A stretch of DNA of 64,000 nucleotides. It comes from Elusimicrobium sp. Its GTDB lineage: Bacteria > Elusimicrobiota > Elusimicrobia > Elusimicrobiales > Elusimicrobiaceae. Of this stretch, positions 17,762-27,275 are shown one piece after another. The position numbers and the translations under genes are program-made. How positions within the stretch are numbered: the stretch's first letter is position 1; each line of letters starts with the position of its first letter. Under the pieces are notes generated by a model. It saw nothing but the letters and a program-made list of their open reading frames with translations, had not been told where the DNA came from and made no database searches. The stretch is taken from positions 142,947 through 206,946 of the forward strand of contig SUVG01000004.1 of the NCBI GenBank assembly GCA_015062115.1, written 5' to 3'.

Positions 17762-19286
17762 ACCCAACATTTTAGTTATCCGCTTATCTTCTTTGGGCGA
17801 TATTGTGCTATCTTCGCCCGTGTATAAAAACATCAAAGCCGCTTGGCCCGATGCCCGTATTACCCTACTGGTAAAACCTCAATTTGCCCAAGCCTTGGCG
17901 GGCCACCCCGATATCGACGAAATTATGGTGGCTAAAAAAAGTTTATTTGCCAATATCCGCCAAATTCGTGCCGGACACTTTACACACTTGTTGGACTTGC
18001 ATGTAACCTTAAAAACCATGCTCATGAGTTTCTTCAGCAAAATTTCCAACCGTATCCGCTACGATAAAAACTCCATTGCCCGCCGTATGTTTGTGCGTTT
18101 CCACAAAACTTCGCCGGTATTGGAAAGACATACCTTGGATAAATATTTGGAAGCCCTGAAACTTTGGAATATCGAAATTAAATACAGAGAACCGAAACTC
18201 GGCGACTGGGCCTACAAAAATGCCGAAGTAAACGGTAAAAAAGTGCGCAAAATTGCCATTTTCCAAACTTCTTTTATCGGTGATAGCGTACTGACTACCC
18301 CGTTAGTGAAGAAAACCGCTAAACTCTTCCCCGATTCCAAAATTGTAGTCATTACCCGCCCTCAAACGGACGAAATTTTCCGCCCCATGAAGGAAGTAAG
18401 CGAAGTAATCCTCAATGATAAAAAAGGCTGGAACAAACTTGCCGGTATTTGGAAAACGGCTCAAGCCATTAAAAAAGCGGGTGTGGATATTATTTTGGTA
18501 CCCCACCGCAGTTTTAGAAGTGCCTTAATCGCCTGGCTTTCCGGCGTACCGGTACGCATCGGCTTTACCTCCAGTGAAGGTTGGTTCCTTTATACCAAAA
18601 CCGTTCCGTTCTCTTGGATGATTCACGATGCGGAACGCAACCTCTCTCTCTTACAAGGTATTGTAAAAGAAAAATTTACCGCCGAAAAATTAAATATGCG
18701 CTACACCCCTTCCGCCGAAGAAAATGTGGCACGCCTGATGAAAGATTTTAACTTAGAAGGCAAAACCTTGGTCGGTATTCATGCCGGCAGTGCCTGGCCG
18801 ACCAAATGCTGGCCGATGGACTATTTCGTAAAACTCATCAGCCGCTTACAAACCGAAATGGGTGTAAAAGTGGTTCTTGTGGGAGGCGGTAAAAAAGACG
18901 CCGACTTGGGTGAAAAAATCTGCCAACTTTCCGAAGGCCATGCCGCTAATCTGTGCGGAAAAACCAGCCTGTCTGACTTGATGGCTCTTATGGAACATTT
19001 CAAACTGTTTATCACCAACGATTCCGGCCCGATGCATATTGCCACCGCGTTTGATGTACCCACTTTGGCCATTTTCGGCCCTACCACGCGCGAACTCGGT
19101 TTCTTCCCGTATGGGGAAGGGCACCGCGTGTTAGAGGTGGAAAACTTGCCTTGCCGCCCCTGTGCGCTCCACGGCGGAAAGAAATGCCCGCTTGGACACT
19201 TCAAGTGCATGCGCGATATCTTGCCCGAACGTGCCTTTGAAAACGCCAAAGAAATGTTGGAAAAACAAGGCATTACGGCAAAATAA
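17748..19286 (+). CDS. GT9 heptosyltransferase-like protein with duplicated N-terminal domain
   Basis: 512 residues, about 150 longer than ordinary WaaC/WaaF enzymes. Residues 6-160 start with NILVIRLSSLGDIVLSSPVY, an N-terminal GT9 Rossmann half. From residue 168 a second copy begins (RKIAIFQTSFIGDSVLTTPL) and runs on into a complete GT9 enzyme with VGIHAGSAWPTKCWP, FITNDSGPMHIATAF and a Cys-rich tail (CRPCALHGGKKCPLGHFKC). Both N-terminal halves keep the GD catalytic Asp. It should add heptose or a related sugar to the lipopolysaccharide core, next to the Kdo transferase. Whether the first half is active or structural is unknown. Confidence 0.88.
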   Translation: MNKNKPNILVIRLSSLGDIVLSSPVYKNIKAAWPDARITLLVKPQFAQALAGHPDIDEIMVAKKSLFANIRQIRAGHFTHLLDLHVTLKTMLMSFFSKISNRIRYDKNSIARRMFVRFHKTSPVLERHTLDKYLEALKLWNIEIKYREPKLGDWAYKNAEVNGKKVRKIAIFQTSFIGDSVLTTPLVKKTAKLFPDSKIVVITRPQTDEIFRPMKEVSEVILNDKKGWNKLAGIWKTAQAIKKAGVDIILVPHRSFRSALIAWLSGVPVRIGFTSSEGWFLYTKTVPFSWMIHDAERNLSLLQGIVKEKFTAEKLNMRYTPSAEENVARLMKDFNLEGKTLVGIHAGSAWPTKCWPMDYFVKLISRLQTEMGVKVVLVGGGKKDADLGEKICQLSEGHAANLCGKTSLSDLMALMEHFKLFITNDSGPMHIATAFDVPTLAIFGPTTRELGFFPYGEGHRVLEVENLPCRPCALHGGKKCPLGHFKCMRDILPERAFENAKEMLEKQGITAK

Positions 19287-19308
19287 TTTTTTTTCACACC
19301 ACTTCCCA

Positions 19309-19341
19309 AAAGGGCCTACCCAAACGGTAGGCCCTTTTTTT
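19309..19341 (+). terminator. Intrinsic terminator
   Basis: GGGCCTACC (19312-19320) pairs perfectly with GGTAGGCCC (19326-19334) around a 5-base loop and is followed by T7. It ends the waaA-GT9 operon. Confidence 0.93.
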
Positions 19342-19349
19342 ATTTTTCC

Positions 19350-19393
19350 TGGGTCCTTCGGCCCTTGGATATAAGTTGGCAATTTCTTACTAT
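19350..19393 (+). promoter_or_regulatory. Promoter with GGG-N8-CCC element, copy 1
   Basis: TTGGAT (19365-19370) and TACTAT (19388-19393) are 17 bases apart, a plausible sigma-70 promoter. CTGGGTCCTTCGGCCC lies immediately upstream and abuts the -35 box. Almost the same block at the same distance from the start codon occurs before the secreted protein gene at 30386, so it may be a regulator binding site. Confidence 0.5.
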
Positions 19394-19426
19394 ATGAGTA
19401 TAACTAGTTATCTAAAGGGAGCCCTT

Positions 19427-22400
19427 ATGTTCCAACACTACTTACGCCTATTTCTTGCTTTTGTATTTTTTATTAACATTTTTACACCTTCTTTACTTCA
19501 GGCTCAACAGGCCACCGACGGAAAGAGAAGACGGATTTTGAGCACTTCCACGAGCAGACAAGAACTAGAACTTATGCGCTGGGATTACTATTCGCTCCCT
19601 CAGGATAATACAAGAGTTGTTGATACCTCCCAATTGCGCCCAATCAATACCATAAAGAATCCCGGACTCCCTATAGAAACAGATTCTTCTATCCCTGCTG
19701 TCAGACAATACATTAGCCAACGATTAGAAAATAAGGTAAACGAAAGGATAAGTGACGAAGGACTTAGCAGGCTTGAATCAATGGAACCGCTTGCTCTGTA
19801 TGAAATGCATGTCTTGCACGACCGAAGGAATTTTCTCCAAGCAGAAAAAGCGCTGTTAAAACAAGTGAAAGCAGAACATGAGTCCGGAAAATTGGACTTA
19901 ACAGATACCGAACGAATATGGAAAGCGACCAAAACTGCGAAAATTCTTAACTTGCTGGAGGAAGGGAGTCAAGAGTATTCCGCAAAAAACGCTGTTAAGA
20001 GAGATAACACTTATGTCGCGCCGCCGGTTATTTTTACAAGACCGTTACCTGAACCTAAAGGTACGAAAAAAATCTTCCCGCTAGAAGCCTTATATAACGA
20101 AGATAACTTACATATCGGTTGGATAAAGTATTTTTTGTCCGGCGAAGAGAAATTTTTGCTTCAAAATTTTGCCTATAAGTGGTCCGATTTGCGTTATTTC
20201 TATTCCTCAACTCCTAAGATGGTTTCTAAACTCAACAGTTTTACCGGCAGATATGACAATATCAAAGAAACTCAACCCAACTTTCTTAATGCTTGGTTCA
20301 AATATTTTACCACTGGCCCGGCTAAGGAAATTACTAAATACGAAACAGATCTTTTGCGATATTTTGTCGTTGAAAGAAAGCATTCTTTGGAAGAAGTGGC
20401 CGAAGCCGCAATTTACTTTACAGATTTACTTGACCCGCAAGAATTTGCTTCTTTTGCGGGAGAAGAGAGAGAATTTATTATCCAAGAATTTTTGGAAGTG
20501 GAAGAAATTCTTAAAAAACGCTTGTATTCCATAAAAGGAAAAAACTGGGAAGCTGTCAACGCTCGCGGCGCACTTCGCCTGGCGTTGTGGAACTTATACA
20601 AATTCTACTATCAAACGGGTATCAAAGAAACCAGCGGCATGGAAGCCCCGCTTGATGAATTATTAAAAGGCATGCAGATTGGGTGGAATTACTACAAGCA
20701 CACCACTTTTTCCTTCCCCAAAGAACATTATCAACCCGCCAAGGTTTTCCCATTAGCGGCGGAAGGTTCCTTTGGAGACAAACTTTGCAAAGAAGCCATA
20801 GAAGAAGCAAAAAGCGTAGACGGGAACCAAGAAGTCTATCACACAGCTTTGCAGTATGCCGCCATCCTTTTAATGCAAGCAAAAGGAAACATTTTACCCT
20901 TAATGCGCTATGTGGACCAAAACAAAGAATCCGTTGACTTGACCAGCCCCGTTGTGAGCGACTCGGCCGTCGTTTTACAAACAGCGGCTAATGAAGCCTA
21001 CCAAGATCCTTTCAAATTGGCTCTTTTTATCGGTGCGTTACGGATTTTATCTGCCCCTGTCGAATTTTCTATGCGCACGCGTTTGTCCGCGGTGGAACAC
21101 GCTTCCTTACTCTACGGTAATACTCCGCGTAAAAAACAATCTATCCCGGCATTAGATGACAAAATTAAAGCTCAGTTAGAAAAAGACAAAGCCTATTTTG
21201 CCGAAATGACAGGCAAACTGTATTGCTTTATGTTATTCACTTATAAGCGAAATGATTCCTTCGAGTTGGACTCCGATAATTTCGCAACTTTAGTTACTTC
21301 ATTAAATTCAACCTATTACGATTTTTATTACCCGGACGGTCCCATAATTCAAGCAGCTGGGTCTCCTTCCATTTTGCCTAAAAATATGGATAATGAGAGA
21401 GCCTACTGCCAGCCCTATGATCATGTTAAAGTTTTAGAAAACAAAAAAATAGATGAAATGGAAGAGGCCGTTGCCATGTTTGTGGTAGATGCCGGACTGT
21501 GGATTGTCGGCGGATGGGTTATTGGTGCTTTATTCAAAGGCGTTTCTATTGTAATTCGTTCTTCTTGGGTAGCCTTAAAAGCAACGCCCAAGGCGCTTGG
21601 AGCCGTCAATACAGTTAGAAAAGGGCGCAAAATACAGGCCGCCGTTATCGAATACAAAAAAGCCTACCGCTATAGTAACTATATGCGTAATGTGGCTAAA
21701 AACAGCACTGTTACCCAAACTTATACAAGAGCAAATACTGCCGCCCGTACGGCCAAAGGAGCCTCCACCGCTCAGCAAAGCAGCCGTGCTGCCACAACCG
21801 TCACTGCTCAGGGGGGGAAAGGGGCAACAACTATTACAAGCCAAGGAGCAAAAGGAGCAGGCACCGCAACATCCGCTTCTGCCGGAGCATCTTCTGCGAC
21901 CTCCGGCTCTGCTGCCGGCACTGTCGGCCGCGAAACAACCAGAGCTGTTACCAAAAAAAGCCAACTTATTTATAGCGACTGGAACCCTTTTAGAAACCCG
22001 AAACAACTTACTAACTTAACACGCACGGAATACAGACCTTTTACCAGCGAACCGTTGACTTGGCGTTTAACGGATGAATCGCTTGCCCTGTTTAATGCCG
22101 AAAGAGGTATCCGCAACTATGATATTCTGCGCAAAATGAGGGGAGTGGATCAATTTGGAAATACCATGAAATTCTTTGAACCGTTGCCCGCTTCCAGATT
22201 ATTCTCCTTCAATCCCACTATCGCCCAAAGAGAACTGGGTGTGATGACCCAGTATGTCCAAAACGGAGGATTAAAAGAATTAAATATATGGGGGTTAACC
22301 GAATCGGGAAATTTAGTACAGATGATAGGCCCGCTGGGTAAACCCGTGGGGAACCCGCTTATTACCCGGGTTTTTGCCGCAGACCAGGGTTTCACAAAAT

Positions 22401-24325
22401 TAGCCTTGAACAACCCTGCTTCCTTTATGAGGCTGGCAGCCTCGCCCAACAAACCGGCTGTAGGATTGATCAGCGAATTAAGCTTTCCGCTTTCTTCGGA
22501 AAGTATTGCCTTAAGTTTTTTAAGAAAAGGCTATGGCCTTTCGGGCAAAAATTTGTTTACAAAGGCCCTACTCCCGACTTCTTGGAAAACCTTACCCCTG
22601 GCCGAGTGGAATTACATTAAGAGATCTTGGAAACCCACTCTTACACTCTTCGGGGCTTGGGAAGCTGGAGATATTATTGCAGAACCGTTAATTACACAAT
22701 GGCAAGAAAAAACACTTCTTTCTTTAACCAACAAAGCGATGACTCCCTATTCTGGTATTTTTGATGAAGCAGGTAAATGGGGGAAAGCGTTAACAGAATT
22801 GAATTACAAAAATGGCTCTATTCCGCCCGCATCGGCTCATTTAGCAAGTGATTTAGCCGACAACAACAAAGACCCCGAGTATTTATTCCCGCTTCTGGCG
22901 GGGGGAATCGGTACCGGTCTTGATTATGTAGATATTTGGAAAGATATTCCCCTTATCGGCAATATGACAGATTGGATTGGAAAATCTCTCATGTCTCTGG
23001 GCCAAGAGATATCCTCTGTTCCCGGCGGAGAATACTTGTCGCTTCCCTTTATCTTAACCAGCCTGCCTTTTCAAGGGGCAGAACCTTTGAAAATGATGGG
23101 AGGAATTGAAGTTCCCCAAGAAGCCAAAGATATGTTAAGCGAGCAAACCGAACATCGAGCTTGGAAGACTCGTACGGATACCAACAAAATAAAACGTTCC
23201 TATAGAAAAATGGCAGAAAGTATGTATGAAAATGCAAGTCAAGTCATTTTTGAGAACGTTCCTAAAGAGCGCCGAAAAGACGTTCAAGAAGCCTTTGGAG
23301 ATTTGTTGGCTGAATATAAACGCGACCTTACAGAAGCTGTTAAAAAACCCGAAACAGCTAACGATATCATGCCTATTACGGAAAAGTTCAATCAAAACTT
23401 TTGGTTGCGTTCCCACGAAGTTAACTTTAGAGAATTAAAAAATTTGGCAAAAGAAAATCTAAATACCGAACTAAGAAAACCGGTTTTAACCAAAATAGAT
23501 CAGGCCATGAAAGAGATTGATACGATCCGGCAAGGGGATTCTATTTTGTCGGAAGCCGAAAAAGAAGAAAAAGAAAAACAATTAACCGGTATCTATAATA
23601 ATGCCGTTTTAGCATTAAGAGAACAAATATATATAGCCAAAATAATGAAAGAAATTGAAAATGCAAATCAAGCCTACTATATTAAATTTGTTCAGTCTTC
23701 TTTTGCAAAGGTTTCTCAAAATATACAACCTGAGAAATTTGATGACTATTTCCAACACTTGGAAACAAATTTGGCTAATGGCTTTTCTATCCTTGAGTTT
23801 TGGGTATATTACAAAGAGGCCTTTGTCACAATGCAATCTCAAGCAAGGGAATTAGGAAATGAAGAATTATGGGGAGAAATCGAACAAGTTTTAGGGAAAG
23901 TAGAAGAATACTTAAATGATCCCAAACCTTTAACAGCGGAGCAACAGATAGAAATAAACAACGCTTACCGTACCCTGCATTCCAAGCTAAAAAAATCTCT
24001 GGAACAAAATATCATTTTGTGGGAAAAAACAATCTTGGCTGATATTAACAATTTTGGAACCAAGGTTCAAACTTACATTGTTTCTTGGAAAAATAAAGAA
24101 GCACGCAAAGAGGCCGAAGCGGCTATCGAAACCTTTGTGCAACAAGCCACGGCTGTTGTAAAAGGGGAAGGTTTGGTATCCGACAAAAACAATCAACTCA
24201 GAGCACTTCTATCCGCCATACAAAAGCAATTACAAAAAATCTATAATGAAAAAGAGTTGCAACAGGAAATGAAGGAAGAACTCTTACCTTCCAGCAATAC
24301 TGACCTACATACCCAAGCGTATTAA
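19427..24325 (+). CDS. Very large secreted protein of unknown function (1632 residues)
   Basis: The N-terminus MFQHYLRLFLAFVFFINIFT followed by PSLLQAQQ is a signal peptide, so the protein is exported. The ATG at 19427 is chosen because AAGGGAG precedes it; an upstream in-frame ATG at 19376 lies inside the promoter. Residues 20-680 are a helix-rich soluble region. A strongly hydrophobic segment at about 680-720 (VVDAGLWIVGGWVIGALF) could insert in a membrane. Residues about 775-850 are an Ala/Thr/Gly/Ser-rich low-complexity linker. The last 500 residues are charged and predicted coiled coil. I recognise no catalytic domain. Large exported proteins of this style may be lineage-specific; the shared promoter block links it to the gene at 30386. 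Confidence 0.8.
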   Translation: MFQHYLRLFLAFVFFINIFTPSLLQAQQATDGKRRRILSTSTSRQELELMRWDYYSLPQDNTRVVDTSQLRPINTIKNPGLPIETDSSIPAVRQYISQRLENKVNERISDEGLSRLESMEPLALYEMHVLHDRRNFLQAEKALLKQVKAEHESGKLDLTDTERIWKATKTAKILNLLEEGSQEYSAKNAVKRDNTYVAPPVIFTRPLPEPKGTKKIFPLEALYNEDNLHIGWIKYFLSGEEKFLLQNFAYKWSDLRYFYSSTPKMVSKLNSFTGRYDNIKETQPNFLNAWFKYFTTGPAKEITKYETDLLRYFVVERKHSLEEVAEAAIYFTDLLDPQEFASFAGEEREFIIQEFLEVEEILKKRLYSIKGKNWEAVNARGALRLALWNLYKFYYQTGIKETSGMEAPLDELLKGMQIGWNYYKHTTFSFPKEHYQPAKVFPLAAEGSFGDKLCKEAIEEAKSVDGNQEVYHTALQYAAILLMQAKGNILPLMRYVDQNKESVDLTSPVVSDSAVVLQTAANEAYQDPFKLALFIGALRILSAPVEFSMRTRLSAVEHASLLYGNTPRKKQSIPALDDKIKAQLEKDKAYFAEMTGKLYCFMLFTYKRNDSFELDSDNFATLVTSLNSTYYDFYYPDGPIIQAAGSPSILPKNMDNERAYCQPYDHVKVLENKKIDEMEEAVAMFVVDAGLWIVGGWVIGALFKGVSIVIRSSWVALKATPKALGAVNTVRKGRKIQAAVIEYKKAYRYSNYMRNVAKNSTVTQTYTRANTAARTAKGASTAQQSSRAATTVTAQGGKGATTITSQGAKGAGTATSASAGASSATSGSAAGTVGRETTRAVTKKSQLIYSDWNPFRNPKQLTNLTRTEYRPFTSEPLTWRLTDESLALFNAERGIRNYDILRKMRGVDQFGNTMKFFEPLPASRLFSFNPTIAQRELGVMTQYVQNGGLKELNIWGLTESGNLVQMIGPLGKPVGNPLITRVFAADQGFTKLALNNPASFMRLAASPNKPAVGLISELSFPLSSESIALSFLRKGYGLSGKNLFTKALLPTSWKTLPLAEWNYIKRSWKPTLTLFGAWEAGDIIAEPLITQWQEKTLLSLTNKAMTPYSGIFDEAGKWGKALTELNYKNGSIPPASAHLASDLADNNKDPEYLFPLLAGGIGTGLDYVDIWKDIPLIGNMTDWIGKSLMSLGQEISSVPGGEYLSLPFILTSLPFQGAEPLKMMGGIEVPQEAKDMLSEQTEHRAWKTRTDTNKIKRSYRKMAESMYENASQVIFENVPKERRKDVQEAFGDLLAEYKRDLTEAVKKPETANDIMPITEKFNQNFWLRSHEVNFRELKNLAKENLNTELRKPVLTKIDQAMKEIDTIRQGDSILSEAEKEEKEKQLTGIYNNAVLALREQIYIAKIMKEIENANQAYYIKFVQSSFAKVSQNIQPEKFDDYFQHLETNLANGFSILEFWVYYKEAFVTMQSQARELGNEELWGEIEQVLGKVEEYLNDPKPLTAEQQIEINNAYRTLHSKLKKSLEQNIILWEKTILADINNFGTKVQTYIVSWKNKEARKEAEAAIETFVQQATAVVKGEGLVSDKNNQLRALLSAIQKQLQKIYNEKELQQEMKEELLPSSNTDLHTQAY

Positions 24326-24340
24326 AGCTATGTAAAGAAG

Positions 24341-24369
24341 AACCCCCGGTAAATGCCGGGGGTTTTTGT
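24341..24369. terminator. Intrinsic terminator between convergent genes
   Basis: CCCCCGG (24343-24349) pairs with CCGGGGG (24356-24362) followed by TTTTTG on the plus strand. It serves the large secreted protein gene. Confidence 0.88.
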
Positions 24370-24375
24370 TTTTAA

Positions 24376-24834
24376 CTAAAACTCAATTTCGGGTTGTTCT
24401 TCCAAAATAGTCAAAGTGTCCTGAAACAATTTTTTTATCTCTTTTATTTTGCTAAACGGCAACCAAATTCCTTTGCGAGAGCGGGAACCTTCCTGCGTTT
24501 GATAAAAAGTCAATCCCACTTTTCCGCGAAAACCCGCTAAACCAACCACTACACAAATTCCCGGGCGTTTGGCAAATTTACCGATATCTCCCAGTTTTAC
24601 ATCACTTTCCCTGTCGGGCAGAGCCGCTATCATGGGAATAAGTACCCGGGCAATTTCGGGAGTAAGCGTGATGCCGTCTCTTGTAGCACCGCTAAATCCG
24701 TCCGTCTGCAAATAACGACGGATAGACACATAACGAAATCCGCGATAAGCATCTATACTAAAGAGGACTTCTTCGTTTTCTTCAAGCGGCAAAATGCCGA
24801 TTTCTCTTAATAAAGTGAAACTGCTTTCGCTCAT
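24376..24834 (-). CDS. PC4/YdbC-like DNA-binding protein, possibly with two PC4-like halves
   Basis: 152 residues from the ATG at 24834, which has GAGAGGG 6 bases upstream; the longer reading to 24849 would need a TTG start. Residues 24-75 (VLFSIDAYRGFRYVSIRRYL, then GITLTPEIARVLIPMI) fit the PC4/YdbC fold, a single-strand DNA-binding domain also found in bacterial proteins. The second half (GLAGFRGKVGLTFYQT, then GIWLPFSKIKEIKKLF) repeats the strand-strand-helix pattern, so one chain may form the whole PC4 dimer-like unit. Function in bacteria is unclear, likely nucleic acid binding. It diverges from the kinase gene. Confidence 0.6.
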   Translation of the reverse strand: MSESSFTLLREIGILPLEENEEVLFSIDAYRGFRYVSIRRYLQTDGFSGATRDGITLTPEIARVLIPMIAALPDRESDVKLGDIGKFAKRPGICVVVGLAGFRGKVGLTFYQTQEGSRSRKGIWLPFSKIKEIKKLFQDTLTILEEQPEIEF

Positions 24835-24874
24835 AAGGAACCCTCTCAAAAAAAAATACTAAACTCCCCCTGTA

Positions 24875-24950
24875 TTGACACGACAAAATATGATATCATA
24901 ATCGTGACAGATATATTTTATTGCTTGATTGAGATAAAATCAAGCGGTTT
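24875..24950 (+). promoter_or_regulatory. Kinase promoter and leader hairpin
   Basis: TTGACA (24875-24880) and CATAAT (24897-24902) are 16 bases apart, a strong promoter. In the leader, GCTTGATT (24923-24930) pairs perfectly with AATCAAGC (24938-24945) and is followed by GGTTTTTG, an attenuator-like structure about 50 bases before the kinase ATG. Confidence 0.6.
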
Positions 24951-24995
24951 TTGTATAATAAAAAAAAGTACTTTTTATTTTCTTAAAGGACAATT

Positions 24996-27275
24996 ATGAC
25001 CGATACCGTTTCCCTCATAGGTAAAGAAATTTCCGGCTGCGAGATTTTAAGCAAAACAGCCGAAGGCGGGATGGGGGCCGTATATAAGGCTCGCCATAAA
25101 GCGTTGAACCGCATCGTCTGCGTCAAAATTTTAAGTCCGTCCCTGGCAAACGATAAAAAAGCGGTAGAATTGTTTTTAACGGAAGCCCGCGCTATCGCCG
25201 AGTTGGATCACCCTAACATCGTTAATGTATATAACGTAGGGAAGGAAAAAGGGTTTTATTTTATTGTCATGTCCTTTATTGAGGGGCAAACGCTGTCTAT
25301 GCTTCTCAAGAAAAATAAAATTCTCCCTATCGGGCAAGTGTTAGATTTGTTCGACGGGGTTTTGCAAGGTTTAGATGCCGCCCACGCCAAGGGTATTATC
25401 CACCGCGATATTAAACCTTCCAACATTTTAATCAACCCGCAAGGCCAGGCCAAAGTGGTGGACTTCGGTATTGCCAAAAAAGTAGATAAAGACAAAGGCT
25501 CCACCAAAACAACCGAACTGGCCGGTACGGCTTACTTTATCGCACCGGAACAAGCCCTCGGCAGAGATTTGGACACCCGCGCCGACCTCTATTCTATCGG
25601 GGCCAGTTTGTACTATGTATTGACGGGCCAATTCCCCTACAACGGGAAAAACACCATTGATATTATCCAAAAACACATCAACGAACCCGTTCCGGATCCG
25701 GCTAAGGTTCGTAAAGATATGCCGGGTTGGCTTTCCTTGGGTATTCAAAAGTTAATGAGTAAAAATCCGGCCGACCGTTTCCAAACGGCCAAGGAAACAT
25801 ACTCCTACTTCCGCAAAATGCGTGCGGAAGAACAACTGCGCTTAAAGTCCGGTGCCGGACGCGCTATTGAATTAGGAGACGAAGGCCCGCTCAAAATTAT
25901 CAAAGAAGAACAGTTTTCCACCGACACGGTAAAAAAGCAACGGATTGAAAATTATCCTGCTCACCGGGTAACGGCTCCTTCTTCGTCCAATTTACCTTCT
26001 TTGCCGCAAATGGACGAAATGCCCGATTCTTCCGCCAAACCGCAACCCGCGCCGGCGAAAGAACCTTCTATCCGTATTCCGCAAAACAACTTTATGCCGC
26101 AAGCTTCCTTGGTTTCGGCCACAGGACTTCAAGAAGAATCGAGCAAATCAAATTTGATCAAAAGTATTTTGCAACTGATTGCTTTTGTTCCGCTCTATCT
26201 GGCTTTTGCGGCAGGGATTGTTTATCTGTATTACTCTTTTGGTAAGCTATGCTCCGTTCACATTTCGGAACATGCGGGGCTCCTGTATAACATGATTTCA
26301 CCTTTTGTGGCTGCCGAATATGCCCCTAACCAACTGGCACTGACGGCTTTGGCCGCTATGGGGTTGGCTTTCATTTTAGCGTCTTCAGCACTCAAACCGT
26401 TTGCCCGCTCGACGGCAAATTTGCTGATTTTAGCCTTCTGTTCCTATTTGGCAGGGCTGTTTACACCGGAAGTTCCTTTTATGGAACTGTCCATGGTTAA
26501 ACAGTTTTTATTTACGCCGGAATACTGCTTGTGCTACTTGGTAATAGCCGCCTCTTGGGCCGTTTCCCTGTTTTGGAGAATCAACCGCACGATTCCGCAG
26601 GGTTTTTTGGGTGTTGCCTTGGTTGCTTTATCCATGACGATGGTTTACTTGGCCTCTCACCTTTCCATCGTCCCCGATGCACAATCGGTGATGACCAAAG
26701 GGCTTCTCTATGCGGCTCTATTCTGTTCGCTTTTAATCGCCTACTACCTTCTTTCTCCCAAAGAAAAAGAAACGATGTTGCTTCCTTCCGTTCTTTTCTT
26801 GGTTGCACTCTGCGCCTTATGGACTTATTCCGTTTCCGGCCTGGCTGCGGATATGAACGCCACGCTTAGAGCCCTCGTCGCCAAAGTGGAAGTTAAAAAA
26901 GCCCATGTAGATGCTAAAAACATGAGTATCAGTGCAGGCATGAATAAGTTCTCGCAAGTTAATAACACCAATGAACTTACGCCTCTTACGGTAGAAGAAG
27001 CCATGAAATTTTTAGAACCGCAGGTGGATCGTTTAGCCCCCGGCGTGTTTGATGAAGAAACCAAACCGTTGTTCCTCAGTTTGCTTGTACGCAACTATCA
27101 AGGCGGGCGCAGCAAAATGAAGGTCGGAGCTTGGGACTATGCCCTCAGTTACCCGATTAAAAACTTTAACGAAAACGCCAAGAACAACAATGCCTACTTC
27201 TTCCTAATCTTAATGCTCGGCGTTTTGGGAGTGTTAGGCTGTGCCGGTAATGTTATTTTCGGAGATGAACTATGA
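24996..27275 (+). CDS. Membrane Ser/Thr protein kinase (Hanks type)
   Basis: 759 residues. The kinase domain (residues about 12-275) is complete: the glycine-rich loop TAEGGMGAVYKA, Lys44 in VCVKIL, the catalytic HRDIKPSN (Asp138), DFG at 156-158 and GTAYFIAPEQ for the activation segment. After a Pro-rich linker (about 310-385) comes a membrane region with about eight helices (390-615), then a periplasmic or cytoplasmic stretch (625-730) and a last helix. PASTA repeats are absent; the polytopic C-terminus is unusual. It overlaps the PP2C phosphatase gene by ATGA, so the pair acts as a reversible phosphorylation switch. AAAGGA lies just before the ATG. Confidence 0.93.
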   Translation: MTDTVSLIGKEISGCEILSKTAEGGMGAVYKARHKALNRIVCVKILSPSLANDKKAVELFLTEARAIAELDHPNIVNVYNVGKEKGFYFIVMSFIEGQTLSMLLKKNKILPIGQVLDLFDGVLQGLDAAHAKGIIHRDIKPSNILINPQGQAKVVDFGIAKKVDKDKGSTKTTELAGTAYFIAPEQALGRDLDTRADLYSIGASLYYVLTGQFPYNGKNTIDIIQKHINEPVPDPAKVRKDMPGWLSLGIQKLMSKNPADRFQTAKETYSYFRKMRAEEQLRLKSGAGRAIELGDEGPLKIIKEEQFSTDTVKKQRIENYPAHRVTAPSSSNLPSLPQMDEMPDSSAKPQPAPAKEPSIRIPQNNFMPQASLVSATGLQEESSKSNLIKSILQLIAFVPLYLAFAAGIVYLYYSFGKLCSVHISEHAGLLYNMISPFVAAEYAPNQLALTALAAMGLAFILASSALKPFARSTANLLILAFCSYLAGLFTPEVPFMELSMVKQFLFTPEYCLCYLVIAASWAVSLFWRINRTIPQGFLGVALVALSMTMVYLASHLSIVPDAQSVMTKGLLYAALFCSLLIAYYLLSPKEKETMLLPSVLFLVALCALWTYSVSGLAADMNATLRALVAKVEVKKAHVDAKNMSISAGMNKFSQVNNTNELTPLTVEEAMKFLEPQVDRLAPGVFDEETKPLFLSLLVRNYQGGRSKMKVGAWDYALSYPIKNFNENAKNNNAYFFLILMLGVLGVLGCAGNVIFGDEL

